From positions 372,001-436,000 of the forward strand of contig CAMFII010000001.1 in NCBI GenBank assembly GCA_945952585.1: a DNA stretch of 64,000 nucleotides. The letters are read 5' to 3'. The notes below the pieces were generated by a model. The model was not told the DNA's origin. It saw nothing but the letters and a program-made list of their open reading frames with translations, and did not search any database. Numbering within the stretch: the first letter of the stretch is position 1; each line of letters starts with the position of its first letter. The stretch is from an uncultured Rhodobacter sp. (GTDB lineage: Bacteria > Pseudomonadota > Alphaproteobacteria > Rhodobacterales > Rhodobacteraceae). This document shows, one piece after another, positions 9,249 to 17,278 of the stretch. Both the position numbers and the translations under genes were made by a program.

Positions 9249-9381
9249 GTTTCCTCCCTCAGATTGCGGCCTGACCTCTCCTCAGGGCTGGCCTGCATTC
9301 ACGCTAGCAAAAGTATTACTATATGTAAAATGTAATTGTGACCCCGAGAAATTCGGATTAATTATGTTATAAATCAATATA

Positions 9382-9391
9382 TTGTATACAA
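9382..9391. promoter_or_regulatory. TTGTATACAA palindrome, candidate operator for the ytf regulator
   Basis: A perfect 10-bp palindrome 134 nt upstream of the ytfQ start, in a locally AT-rich stretch (about 9300-9395) that stands out from the GC-rich surroundings and probably holds the ytfQ promoter. Its T-GT-AT-AC-A layout fits the short operators of FadR-subfamily GntR proteins, and such a protein is encoded at the end of this operon. The rest of the 9249-9617 gap shows no gene. Confidence 0.45.
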
Positions 9392-9617
9392 ATCCCTCAT
9401 GCCGCGCCAGGACGGAAATCGCCTGAAGTCACGACGGCCAGCCCTTCCTGTAACGACGATTCCGCGACCTTTCCGCCTGCCGCACATCCCTGAGAAAATG
9501 CCCGTAACAGGATCTGACGAGAGCCAGTGCGGGTCTCCCACGTCGATTGCCGGGCGGGGGCGCAGGCACTAAGAGGGAATCTGACGGGGTCGCGGTGGAC
9601 CTCACTTGGGGGATCCT

Positions 9618-9878
9618 ATGTCAAGCAATGCCACCTGCTCGGACATGTTCACCCTGCGCGGCGATCTCGGCGCGCCATCCTTCTTGCCATGGATCGCGCG
9701 CCATGCCGGCCGGCTTGGCATCATCGGACGAGTGACAGCAGCCAGCGCGGATGAAGTGAGCCTGCTGGTCGAAGGCCCGCCCGATCTGGTCGATGCGATG
9801 GAACTGGGCGTTTCGCTCGGCCCGATCGACGTTTGGGTGGAGTCGATCGAACGCGAGAGTCTCCTCTTGCGACCCTGA
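9618..9878 (+). CDS. acylphosphatase-like protein lacking the catalytic residues
   Basis: 86-aa protein with the acylphosphatase layout: an N-terminal strand with an RG turn (TLRGDLGAPSFLPWIARHA), then LGIIGRVT, VSLLVEGPPDLVDAM and a final GPIDVWVESI strand. Acylphosphatases hydrolyse acyl phosphates using an Arg in the phosphate cradle (GFR) and an Asn (N-x-x-D-G). Here those positions read SFL and AASADE, so catalysis is doubtful. The ATG at 9618 is preferred over a TTG at 9606 because a GGGGGA run sits 4-5 nt upstream of it. It is monocistronic, between the ytf leader and the Rieske operon. Confidence 0.6.
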   Translation: MSSNATCSDMFTLRGDLGAPSFLPWIARHAGRLGIIGRVTAASADEVSLLVEGPPDLVDAMELGVSLGPIDVWVESIERESLLLRP

Positions 9879-9914
9879 CGGGTGTTCGCGACAGGTAACG
9901 CTGGCCTTTGCCCA

Positions 9915-9927
9915 ATTGCTAGGCAAT
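9915..9927. promoter_or_regulatory. inverted repeat ATTGC-TAG-GCAAT upstream of the Rieske operon
   Basis: Perfect 5+5 bp inverted repeat with a 3-nt spacer, in the 179-bp gap between the acylphosphatase-like gene and the first gene of the 10058-18186 operon. The only other gap inside that operon is 23 nt (13559-13581), so its promoter is probably here. This could be a binding site for an unlinked regulator; none is encoded next to the operon. Confidence 0.3.
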
Positions 9928-10057
9928 CATGAATACAAACGATCCGTTTCTGCCCTGACCTTAGGCGCGACGGCTTGCGTTCCGGTATGCTGCCAAGACA
10001 TTCCGGAAGACGCGCCGAAGGTCGGTGCGGAACGATAGCCGGGGACAGACAATTCAA

Positions 10058-10690
10058 ATGCCGCAGAACTGGACAGCCGTGGCCCTGTCGCGCGACGTGC
10101 CGCCACAGGTGGTCATTCCCACGGTCGTCGAAGGGCGCGAACTCGCCGTCTGGCGCAGTCAGTCGGGCCGTATCGCCGCCTGGGAAGACCGCTGCCCACA
10201 TCGCGGGATGCGCCTGTCGCACGGGTTTGTCCGGGGCGAGGCTCTGTCCTGCATCTATCACGGCTGGAGCTACAACGAAGCGGGCCTGTGCCAGCGCATC
10301 CCGGCCCATCCCGATCTGGTGCCGCCCGATGCGATCCGCGTGCCGACCCTGACCGCGGCCGAGTCCGATGGCATCATCTGGGTCACAGCCGAGTCCACCG
10401 ACCGCCCCCCGCCCAAGATGCCGGGCTTCACTCCGTTGCGGTCGCTGACGGTCGAGGTCCCTGCCTCCACTATCACGGCAGTGTCTGCAAGCCCGATCGG
10501 CGAGGACGGGGATCTGCGGCTTGCCTTGGCGGGTATCGCCTGCCTTCTGCTGGTCCAGCCGCTGCCCGGCGACCGGACCGCCTTGCATGCTCTGGTCGCA
10601 GCCGGGACATCGCCCACCGCGCAGGCCAGCGTTTCCCGCGCGCTGGAGGATCTCCGGCACCAGGCCGAAACCGAAAGGCAAGCCGCATGA
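10058..10690 (+). CDS. stand-alone Rieske [2Fe-2S] protein, electron carrier of a split oxygenase
   Basis: 210-aa soluble protein. The N-terminal half is a complete Rieske domain of the oxygenase type: C46-P-H48 and C65-x2-H68 (CPHRG, 16 residues, CIYHGW). The C-terminal 90 residues resemble no catalytic domain; the facial-triad motif of Rieske oxygenases is absent. The ATG at 10058 is preferred to a GTG at 10025 because it starts directly at the domain. Its stop overlaps the start of a catalytic subunit that lacks exactly this cluster, so it probably feeds electrons to that protein. No flavin reductase is encoded nearby, so a reductase elsewhere must supply electrons. A role as a generic ferredoxin cannot be excluded. 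Confidence 0.82.
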   Translation: MPQNWTAVALSRDVPPQVVIPTVVEGRELAVWRSQSGRIAAWEDRCPHRGMRLSHGFVRGEALSCIYHGWSYNEAGLCQRIPAHPDLVPPDAIRVPTLTAAESDGIIWVTAESTDRPPPKMPGFTPLRSLTVEVPASTITAVSASPIGEDGDLRLALAGIACLLLVQPLPGDRTALHALVAAGTSPTAQASVSRALEDLRHQAETERQAA

Positions 10691-11532
10691 CCGACAATCC
10701 GATGCTGAATGAATGGTATCCGGTCGGCATCCTGACCGAACTTACATCGGAAGGCCGCGACACCCTGCTGATGGGCGAGCCGATCCATGTTGCCCGAGAT
10801 GCGGGCGGCAACCCGGTTGTCGCAACGAAGGACGGCCGTTGCCTGCCGGTCCGCGCCCGCTACGGCCATGTCTGGACCTCGCTCGGGACACCCGCGAAGG
10901 AACTCTTCGACATCCCAGAGGCTGACCAGCCCGGCAGGCGGCTTGTCGATGTGGGCGTGGTCCGGGTGAAGTGTTCACCCCTGCGTGCGGTCGAGAACTT
11001 CCTCGACATCGCGCATTTCCCCTTCGTCCATACCGATATCCTTGGTGCCGAACCCCATACCGAGGTCCAGCGCTACGAAGTGCAGATCCGCGAAGAGGTC
11101 GACGAGGTCTGGGCGACCAAGGTGAAGTTCTACCAGCCGCAGGCAGCGAAATCGGCCGAAGGGGGGATCACCACCGACTATATGTACCGGGTCCCGGCGC
11201 CGACCGTCTCGATCTTGTATAAGACCTGCCCGCCGCGGCCCGGCGAATGGGACGTCATCACCCTGTTCGTGCAGCCGATGGCGGAAGACCTGTGTCAGGT
11301 CTGGCCGTGGATGGCGCTGTTCGATGACCAGACGCCGATGACCGACCTGATCCATTTCCAGCAGATGATCTTCCTGCAGGACCGCTCGATCCTGGAAAAT
11401 CAGCTTCCTCGGCTTCTTCCACTGGATCCGGGGATGGAGATTCCGACGAGGGCCGACATGACCTCGGTCGCCTATCGCCGCTGGCTGAAGCGCCACGGCT
11501 TCACCTATGGCGCGCAACTGGTGGCGGCATGA
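10687..11532 (+). CDS. Rieske-type oxygenase catalytic subunit without a Rieske cluster (NdmC-like)
   Basis: 281-aa protein of the Rieske non-haem iron oxygenase alpha-subunit family. The mononuclear-iron motif is intact: NFLDIAHFPFVH with D107, H110 and H115 (D-x2-H-x4-H). The N-terminal 70 residues follow a Rieske domain frame (NEWYPVGI..., GEPIHVARDAGGNPVVA, then HVWTSLG), but both cluster loops (C-x-H and C-x2-H) are missing. Electrons must therefore come from another polypeptide, most simply the Rieske protein encoded by the overlapping upstream gene. The same condition is known for NdmC, the methylxanthine N7-demethylase subunit, which pairs with a GST-like protein (NdmE). A GST-like gene follows directly here. 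Substrate is unknown; an N-alkyl purine is inferred from the neighbours. Confidence 0.8.
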   Translation: MTDNPMLNEWYPVGILTELTSEGRDTLLMGEPIHVARDAGGNPVVATKDGRCLPVRARYGHVWTSLGTPAKELFDIPEADQPGRRLVDVGVVRVKCSPLRAVENFLDIAHFPFVHTDILGAEPHTEVQRYEVQIREEVDEVWATKVKFYQPQAAKSAEGGITTDYMYRVPAPTVSILYKTCPPRPGEWDVITLFVQPMAEDLCQVWPWMALFDDQTPMTDLIHFQQMIFLQDRSILENQLPRLLPLDPGMEIPTRADMTSVAYRRWLKRHGFTYGAQLVAA

Positions 11533-12188
11533 TCCTTTACGACTACATCCTTAGTCCCGATTGCTACAAGGTGCGCCTCCTCGCGGCGCTGACCGGGACG
11601 AAGATCACCCTGCGCCCCGTCGATTTCCACCCTGGCGGCGAACACAAGACCGCGACCTTCCTGGCGATGAACCCGTCCGGCACCATCCCGATCTTCGAAG
11701 ATGACGGGCTGATCCTGACCGAGTCCTCGGCGATCCTGACCTATCTCGCCGCCAAGACCGGGCCGACCTGGCTCGGCGATGACACACCGGAGATGCGGGG
11801 GCGGGTCGCGCAGTGGCTGGCCTTTTCGCAGCGCCTGTCGGCCTCGATCGGCAAGGCCCGCGTCCATGACATGCTGAACAAGCCCGCCGACATCGAGGCC
11901 TGCCGCAAGGCCGGCACCCAGTGCCTGCGCGAGATCGAGGCGGCGCTCGTCGACCAACGCCTGGCGGGTCATGACTTCCTTGCGGGCGACCGCCCGACCA
12001 TCGCCGACCTGGCTTGCTTCCCGCATTCGATGCTCGCGCCCGATGGCGGCATCTCGGTCGATCCCTATCCGTCGATCCGTCTCTGGACCCGCAGAGTCCG
12101 GGCGCTGCCGGGCTTCATCGAGATGCCGGGCATCCACCGGCTTCACGACCTGAAGCCCGAACCCGGCCCGATCCCGGAGCGGGTGTGA
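11529..12188 (+). CDS. glutathione S-transferase-like protein, possible structural partner (NdmE-like)
   Basis: 219-aa GST-fold protein with an N-terminal thioredoxin-like domain (SPDCYKVRLLAALTG; NPSGTIPIFEDDGLILTESS with the conserved ES glutathione-contact pair) and an all-helical C-terminal domain with the N-capping box GDRPTIADLA. Its start overlaps the oxygenase stop by 4 nt, and its stop shares one base with the deaminase start. In the caffeine pathway NdmE, also GST-like, is a structural subunit of the N7-demethylase complex. By position this protein could play the same part, though an ordinary GST activity is not ruled out. Confidence 0.82.
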   Translation: MILYDYILSPDCYKVRLLAALTGTKITLRPVDFHPGGEHKTATFLAMNPSGTIPIFEDDGLILTESSAILTYLAAKTGPTWLGDDTPEMRGRVAQWLAFSQRLSASIGKARVHDMLNKPADIEACRKAGTQCLREIEAALVDQRLAGHDFLAGDRPTIADLACFPHSMLAPDGGISVDPYPSIRLWTRRVRALPGFIEMPGIHRLHDLKPEPGPIPERV

Positions 12189-13558
12189 TGGCAAGCACCC
12201 TGTTTCGCGGCTGCGGGGCTGTCGTCACCGATCCCGGTGCGGCGGATGGCGTGCTGCGCGACGTGGATCTGCTGACGGAAGGCCCGGCGATCCGCGCCAT
12301 CGGCCGCGATCTGGTGGCGCCGCCCGGAACCGACGTGATCGACGCGCGGGGATGGTTCCTTTTTCCCGGCCTCGTCAACACCCACCACCATTTCTTCCAG
12401 TGCTTCGTGCGCAACCGGGCAGAGCTCGACTGGACGAAACTCTCGGTGATCCAGTGGCTTGACCTGATCTACCCGATCTTCTCGCGCCTGACCGAGGACT
12501 GCTTCTATCACTCCTCGCTCACCGCGATGGCGGAACTGGCCAAGCACGGCTGCACCACCGCCTTCGACCACCAGTACAACTTTCCCCGGCATGCCGGGAA
12601 ACGCATCGTCGACCGCCAGTTCGAAGCGGCCGAGAAGATCGGTCTGCGCTTTCACGCCGGGCGCGGCGGGAACACCCTGCCGAAGTCGGAAGGCTCGACG
12701 ATCCCCGATGAAATGCTGGAGACGACGGACGAATTCATCGCCGACTGCGCGCGCCTGATCGAAACCTACCACGATCCCGCGCCTTTCAGCCTGCGGCAGG
12801 TCGTGGTCTCGCCCTGCCAGCCGGTGAACTGCTACCGCGAGACGTTCGCGGAGTCGGTGGCCCTGGCCCGCGACAAGGGCGTGTTCCTGCACACCCATGT
12901 GGGCGAAGGTGAAAGCCCGGTCATCGCGGCGCGGCACGGGATGCGCACGGTCGACTACCTCGAGGAGATCGGCTTTGCCGGGCCGGACAGCTTCTATGCC
13001 CATTGCTGGGAACTGACCTACGATGAGCTGCGCAAGATGGCGGCCTCGGGCACCGGTGTCGCCCATTGCCCCGAACCGGTCTACCTGGTCGGCGCCGAAG
13101 TGACAGACATTCCCGCGATGGCGGCCTTTGGCCTTCGCGTCGGGCTAGGCTGCGACGGGGCGGCGTCGAACGACAATTCGAACCTCATGCACTGCGTCCA
13201 TTCGGCCTACATGCTGCAATGCCTCGCCGCCTCGACCCGCGCCCATCCGGTACCAGAGCCGCGTGATTTCCTCGCTTATGGGACAACCGGGGGCGCCTCG
13301 CTTCTTGGGCGCAGCGACATCGGCCGCCTGGCGCCCGGAATGGCGGCGGATCTTTTCGCCATCGACAGCCGGCGGATGGACTATGTCGGGACAAGACACG
13401 ACCCGGCGAGCCTGATCCCCAAGGTCGGCATCGGCATGGCGACCGACCTGACCATGGTCAACGGACGGATCGTCTGGGCCAAGGGTGAATTCCCCGGCCT
13501 TGACGAGGCGCAGATGGCGGCCGAGGCCGAAGCTGCGCTGGCAACGATAAACCTCTGA
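12188..13558 (+). CDS. 8-oxoguanine deaminase family amidohydrolase (purine/aminoheterocycle deaminase)
   Basis: 456-aa metal-dependent hydrolase of the TRZ/ATZ amidohydrolase group. It has the VIDARGWFLFPGLVNTHHH metal motif near residues 57-75, the later HTHVGEGE and FYAHC metal/catalytic histidine segments, and GLGCDGAASNDNSNL with the metal-binding Asp. Features such as VNTHHHFFQ and HPGLAA-type spacing are those of 8-oxoguanine deaminase and hydroxyatrazine ethylaminohydrolase relatives, which hydrolyse an exocyclic amine of a purine-like ring. In this operon it would deaminate the product or substrate of the oxygenase, for example a guanine to a xanthine. Exact substrate cannot be read from sequence. 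Confidence 0.85.
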   Translation: MASTLFRGCGAVVTDPGAADGVLRDVDLLTEGPAIRAIGRDLVAPPGTDVIDARGWFLFPGLVNTHHHFFQCFVRNRAELDWTKLSVIQWLDLIYPIFSRLTEDCFYHSSLTAMAELAKHGCTTAFDHQYNFPRHAGKRIVDRQFEAAEKIGLRFHAGRGGNTLPKSEGSTIPDEMLETTDEFIADCARLIETYHDPAPFSLRQVVVSPCQPVNCYRETFAESVALARDKGVFLHTHVGEGESPVIAARHGMRTVDYLEEIGFAGPDSFYAHCWELTYDELRKMAASGTGVAHCPEPVYLVGAEVTDIPAMAAFGLRVGLGCDGAASNDNSNLMHCVHSAYMLQCLAASTRAHPVPEPRDFLAYGTTGGASLLGRSDIGRLAPGMAADLFAIDSRRMDYVGTRHDPASLIPKVGIGMATDLTMVNGRIVWAKGEFPGLDEAQMAAEAEAALATINL

Positions 13559-13581
13559 AAAAACGCAACAGGAGAGCCCAG

Positions 13582-14667
13582 ATGATCGACAGACGCACCT
13601 TCCTCCAGACCACCGCCCTTGGCGCCATCGCCGCCGCACTCGGTGCGCGCGCCAATGCGGCCGAGCCGCTCGGCATCGCGCTGATCCTGCCATCGCCCAA
13701 TGGTGACGTGGGCTGGTCGCACAGCCTCGTTGCCGGCCTAGACCCGGTGAAGGCCGCGTATGGCGACGCGGTGAAGATCACCATCGTCGAGAACATCCCG
13801 GAAGGCCCGGATGCCGACCGCATCATGAACAAGGCCGTGGCCGACGGGAACAAGTTCCTGATCGCGGGGTCCTTCGGCTACCAGAATGGCGCGATGCAGA
13901 TCGCCAAGCGCGATCCGTCGGTCTCGGTGCTGCATGCCTCGGGCTTCATGGTCGCCCCGAACTTCTCGCCCTTCGCGGCGAAGTATTTCCAGGGCACCTA
14001 CCTGATGGGGATGGCTGCCGCTTCGCTGTCGAAGTCGGGCAAGCTCGGCTCGGTCTCGGCCTTTGCCATTCCCGAACTCATCACCTCGATCAACGCCTTC
14101 ACGCTTGGCGCGCAGGCGGTGAACCCGAATATCGAGGTTTCGGTCGTCTGGGTGAACTCGTGGTTCGACCCGGCCAAGGAACAGGAAGCGGCCAAGGCGC
14201 TGCTGGCACAGGGCTGCGACGTGATCTTCTCGAACGCGCAGGACACGCCTTCGGTCATCTCGGTCTGCGAAGAGGCGGGCGTGCATGCCTTCAACCTCAA
14301 CTCCTCGATGAAGTCCTACGCGCCCAAGACCTATCTCGGCTGCGTTGCGACCGACTGGGGTCCCTACTTCAAGGCGCAGGTCGACGCCCATGTCGCGGGC
14401 AGCTTCAAGGGCGCGAACGCCTTCCTCGGCATGGCTGACAAGGTCGTCGAGGTCGTGGACTGGAGCCCGGACGTGCCGGCCGACATGATGGCCAAGATCA
14501 AGGAGGTCGAGGCCAAGATCGCCGATGGCAGCTTCTCGCCCTTCACCGGCCCGATCACCAAGGCTGACGGCAGTGAAGGTGTTCCCGCCGGCACCACCAT
14601 GACCGATGAGCAGATCGTCGCGATGGACTGGCATGTGAAGGGCGTGGCCACGCCGCTGCCGCAGTAA
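13582..14667 (+). CDS. BMP/PnrA-family purine or nucleoside-binding protein
   Basis: 361-aa solute-binding protein of the BMP (basic membrane protein, Med/PnrA/NupN) family, which in characterised cases binds purine nucleosides. The N-terminus carries a twin-arginine type signal (DRRTFLQTTALGAIAAALG, cleavage after ANA near residue 26). Mature features include ALILPSPNGDVGWSHS, YFQGTYLMGMAAASLSKSGKLGSV, AINAFTLGA-like helices and CVATDWGPYFKAQV. A clear ribosome site (AGGAG) precedes the ATG. It is followed after 5 nt by the ATPase, so this is the specificity subunit of the importer in this operon. Confidence 0.88.
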   Translation: MIDRRTFLQTTALGAIAAALGARANAAEPLGIALILPSPNGDVGWSHSLVAGLDPVKAAYGDAVKITIVENIPEGPDADRIMNKAVADGNKFLIAGSFGYQNGAMQIAKRDPSVSVLHASGFMVAPNFSPFAAKYFQGTYLMGMAAASLSKSGKLGSVSAFAIPELITSINAFTLGAQAVNPNIEVSVVWVNSWFDPAKEQEAAKALLAQGCDVIFSNAQDTPSVISVCEEAGVHAFNLNSSMKSYAPKTYLGCVATDWGPYFKAQVDAHVAGSFKGANAFLGMADKVVEVVDWSPDVPADMMAKIKEVEAKIADGSFSPFTGPITKADGSEGVPAGTTMTDEQIVAMDWHVKGVATPLPQ

Positions 14668-14672
14668 CCCGC

Positions 14673-16193
14673 ATGCCCGCGCCGCTCCTGTCCCTTCGCG
14701 GGATGACCAAGAGCTACGGCCAGGTCCGTGCCAACCGGGGCATCGACCTCGACGTGGCCGCGAACTCGATCCACGCGATCCTGGGCGAGAACGGCGCGGG
14801 CAAATCCACCCTGATGAAGCTGATCTACGGGGTGGAGGAACCCGACGAAGGCCAGGTGTTCTGGCAGGGACGGCCGGTGCGCCTGACCTCGCCCGCCGAG
14901 GCGCGGCGGCATGGAATCGGCATGGTCTTCCAGCACTTCTCGCTGTTCGAGACGCTGACCGTGGTCGAGAACATCTCGCTGATCGTGCCGGGGGCGAAGG
15001 CCGATCTGGCCCGCCGCATCCGGGCGCTCGGGCAGGATTTCGGGTTGGAAGTCGATCCCTCGGCCCACGTCCATTCGCTTTCGGTCGGCGAAAGGCAGCG
15101 GGTCGAGATCATCCGCTGCCTGATGACCGAACCGAAGCTCCTGATCCTTGACGAGCCGACCTCGGTCCTGCCGCCGCAATCGGTGGGCCTTCTCTTCGAC
15201 ACGCTCCGCCGGCTGCGCGACACGGGCGTGTCGATCCTCTTCATCTCGCACAAGCTGGACGAGATCCAGTCGATCTGTGACCGCGCGACCGTGCTGCGCG
15301 CCGGGCAGGTGACCGGCAATGTCGACCCGCGCGAGCATGATGCGCACGAGCTGGCGCGCATGATGATCGGCCGCGACATGCCGCCGCCGCTCCATGCCGA
15401 CGCGCGCACACCAGGTGAAAAGCGCCTGGAACTGGCCGGGCTCGACCATGTCGAGGACGACCCCTTCGCCGTCTCGCTGCACGGGGTCAGCCTGACGGTC
15501 CATGCGGGCGAGATCGTGGGCATCGCCGGTATCTCGGGCAATGGCCAGGCAGAACTGGCCCGCCTGATCTCGGGCGAGACACGCCTGTCGGAAGGCGAGC
15601 GCGACGAGGTCCGGATGATGGACCAGGGTGTTGCGCATCTCGGTCCGGCCGAGCGGCGTGCGCTTGGCTTTGCCTTCGTTCCCGAGGACCGGCTCGGGCG
15701 GGGGGCGGTGCCCGAGATGTCGCTGGCCGACAACAGCCTTCTGACCGCGCATCCGCTTGGCCTTTTGCGCCACGGCTTCATCGACCGGGCGAAAGAGGCG
15801 GATTTTACCGCCGCCTGCATTAAGGATTTCGACGTCCGCACGCCGGGGCCGGAGGCCGAGGCGGGGGCGCTGTCCGGCGGCAACCTGCAGAAATTCATCG
15901 TCGGGCGCGAGATCCTGCTCAAGCCCAAGTTGCTCTTCGTCGCGCAGCCGACCTGGGGCGTCGATATCGGTGCGGCGACGGCGATCCGCCAGCGCCTGAT
16001 AGCCATGCGCAACGACGGCGTGGCCGTGCTGGTGATCTCCGAGGAACTCGAGGAACTGTTCGAGATCTGCGACCGGATCCAGGTGTTGCACAAGGGGCAC
16101 CTCTCGCCGTCGCTGGACCCGCGCGCCACCAAACCCGAGGAGATCGGTCGCCACATGATCGGTGCCGATATTCCGTTGCGCGAGGCAGTCTGA
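14673..16193 (+). CDS. Nup/Yuf-type ABC transporter ATPase (two ATPase domains)
   Basis: 506-aa cytoplasmic ATPase with two fused nucleotide-binding domains. The first has GENGAGKSTLMKLIYG (Walker A about residue 36), LSVGERQRVEIIRCLM and LLILDEPTSVL. The second has LSGGNLQKFIVGREILL, and its Walker B region is LLFVAQPTWGVDIG, where the usual acidic DE is replaced by AQ, as is usual for the second domain of this sub-family. This composition matches NupO/YufO/NupA proteins that partner BMP-type receptors. Its stop and the next start share a base (TGATG). Confidence 0.9.
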   Translation: MPAPLLSLRGMTKSYGQVRANRGIDLDVAANSIHAILGENGAGKSTLMKLIYGVEEPDEGQVFWQGRPVRLTSPAEARRHGIGMVFQHFSLFETLTVVENISLIVPGAKADLARRIRALGQDFGLEVDPSAHVHSLSVGERQRVEIIRCLMTEPKLLILDEPTSVLPPQSVGLLFDTLRRLRDTGVSILFISHKLDEIQSICDRATVLRAGQVTGNVDPREHDAHELARMMIGRDMPPPLHADARTPGEKRLELAGLDHVEDDPFAVSLHGVSLTVHAGEIVGIAGISGNGQAELARLISGETRLSEGERDEVRMMDQGVAHLGPAERRALGFAFVPEDRLGRGAVPEMSLADNSLLTAHPLGLLRHGFIDRAKEADFTAACIKDFDVRTPGPEAEAGALSGGNLQKFIVGREILLKPKLLFVAQPTWGVDIGAATAIRQRLIAMRNDGVAVLVISEELEELFEICDRIQVLHKGHLSPSLDPRATKPEEIGRHMIGADIPLREAV

Positions 16194-17278
16194 TGCTGCG
16201 CCTGCCTCGCCTGATCCGCCGTGATCGCGCCTCGACCCGGATGGCGGTTCTTGCGCCTGTGCTCGCGGTCGCGGCCGCCGTGTTCGTGAACCTCGTTCTC
16301 TATCTCGTCATGGGCAAAGACCCCGGCGCGGTCTTTCACGCGATGCTGCTGGAACCGTTCCTGTCCTGGGCGTCCTTCTCGGAGGTGCTGCTCAAGACGG
16401 GGCCGTTGCTGCTGATCGCCGAAGGTCTTGCCATCGGTTTTCGTGCCAAGGTGTTCAACATTGGCGCCGAGGGGCAGTTTATCCTTGGGGCGATCTTTGC
16501 CTCGGCCATCCCAGTCTGGTTTCCGCAGGCCACTGGCGGCTGGATCTGGCCGGCGATGCTCATCCTCGGCGCAATCGGCGGGGCGCTCTGGGCGGCAATC
16601 CCGGCTTTCTGGCGGGTGCGCCTCAATGCCAACGAGATCCTCGTGACCTTGATGATGAGCCTGATTGCCGCGCAGGTGCTCAACTACCTGCTGCTCGGTC
16701 CGTGGAAAGATCCCAAGGGCTTCAATTTCCCGCAGTCGGTCATGTTCCAGTATGACGCGATGGTGCCGATCCTTATCCCGGGAACCCGGGTCAACGTTTC
16801 GCTCCTGCTGGCTCTGCTGTCGGCCGTGCTCGCCTGGGCCTTCATGCAGAAAAGCTTCCGGGGCTACCAGTTCCTGGTCGGTGGCCTCGCCCCCCGGGCG
16901 GCCGCCTATGCCGGCTTCTCGGAGGCCCGCGCGATCTGGCTGTCGCTGCTGATCGGCGGGTTTGCGGCAGGACTTGCAGGCGCGGCGGAGGTGGCGGGTC
17001 CGATCGGCCAGCTCCAGCGGTCAATCTCGACCGGTTACGGCTATGCGGCGATCATCGTGGCCTACCTGGGCGGGCTGCACCCGATCGGGATCGTCGCCTC
17101 GTCGCTCTTGATGGCGGTCCTCTATATCGGCGGGGACAATGCCATGGTCTCGGCCGACCTGCCCGTGGCGGCCGTGCGCGTGTTCCAGGGAAGCCTCCTT
17201 GTCTTCTACCTCGCCGCGACGACCTTCGTGCGGTACCGGCTCGACTGGGGACATGGCACGAGGGGGGCCGCACGATGA
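16193..17278 (+). CDS. Nup/Yuf-type ABC transporter permease 1
   Basis: 361-aa inner-membrane permease of the branched-chain/ribose-like superfamily, corresponding to NupP/YufP/NupB. Conserved pieces are AEGLAIGFRAKVFNIGAEGQ (about residues 80-99), RLNANEILVTLMMS and GYGYAAIIVAYLGGLHPIG. It has a longer N-terminus than the partner permease, as expected. It is translationally coupled at both ends (1-nt overlap before, 4-nt overlap after). Confidence 0.9.
   Translation: MLRLPRLIRRDRASTRMAVLAPVLAVAAAVFVNLVLYLVMGKDPGAVFHAMLLEPFLSWASFSEVLLKTGPLLLIAEGLAIGFRAKVFNIGAEGQFILGAIFASAIPVWFPQATGGWIWPAMLILGAIGGALWAAIPAFWRVRLNANEILVTLMMSLIAAQVLNYLLLGPWKDPKGFNFPQSVMFQYDAMVPILIPGTRVNVSLLLALLSAVLAWAFMQKSFRGYQFLVGGLAPRAAAYAGFSEARAIWLSLLIGGFAAGLAGAAEVAGPIGQLQRSISTGYGYAAIIVAYLGGLHPIGIVASSLLMAVLYIGGDNAMVSADLPVAAVRVFQGSLLVFYLAATTFVRYRLDWGHGTRGAAR

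Noticed and set aside
10271-10869. Minus-strand frames opposite the Rieske gene
   Set aside because: Shadow frames; the plus strand shows intact iron-sulfur motifs and start/stop overlaps.
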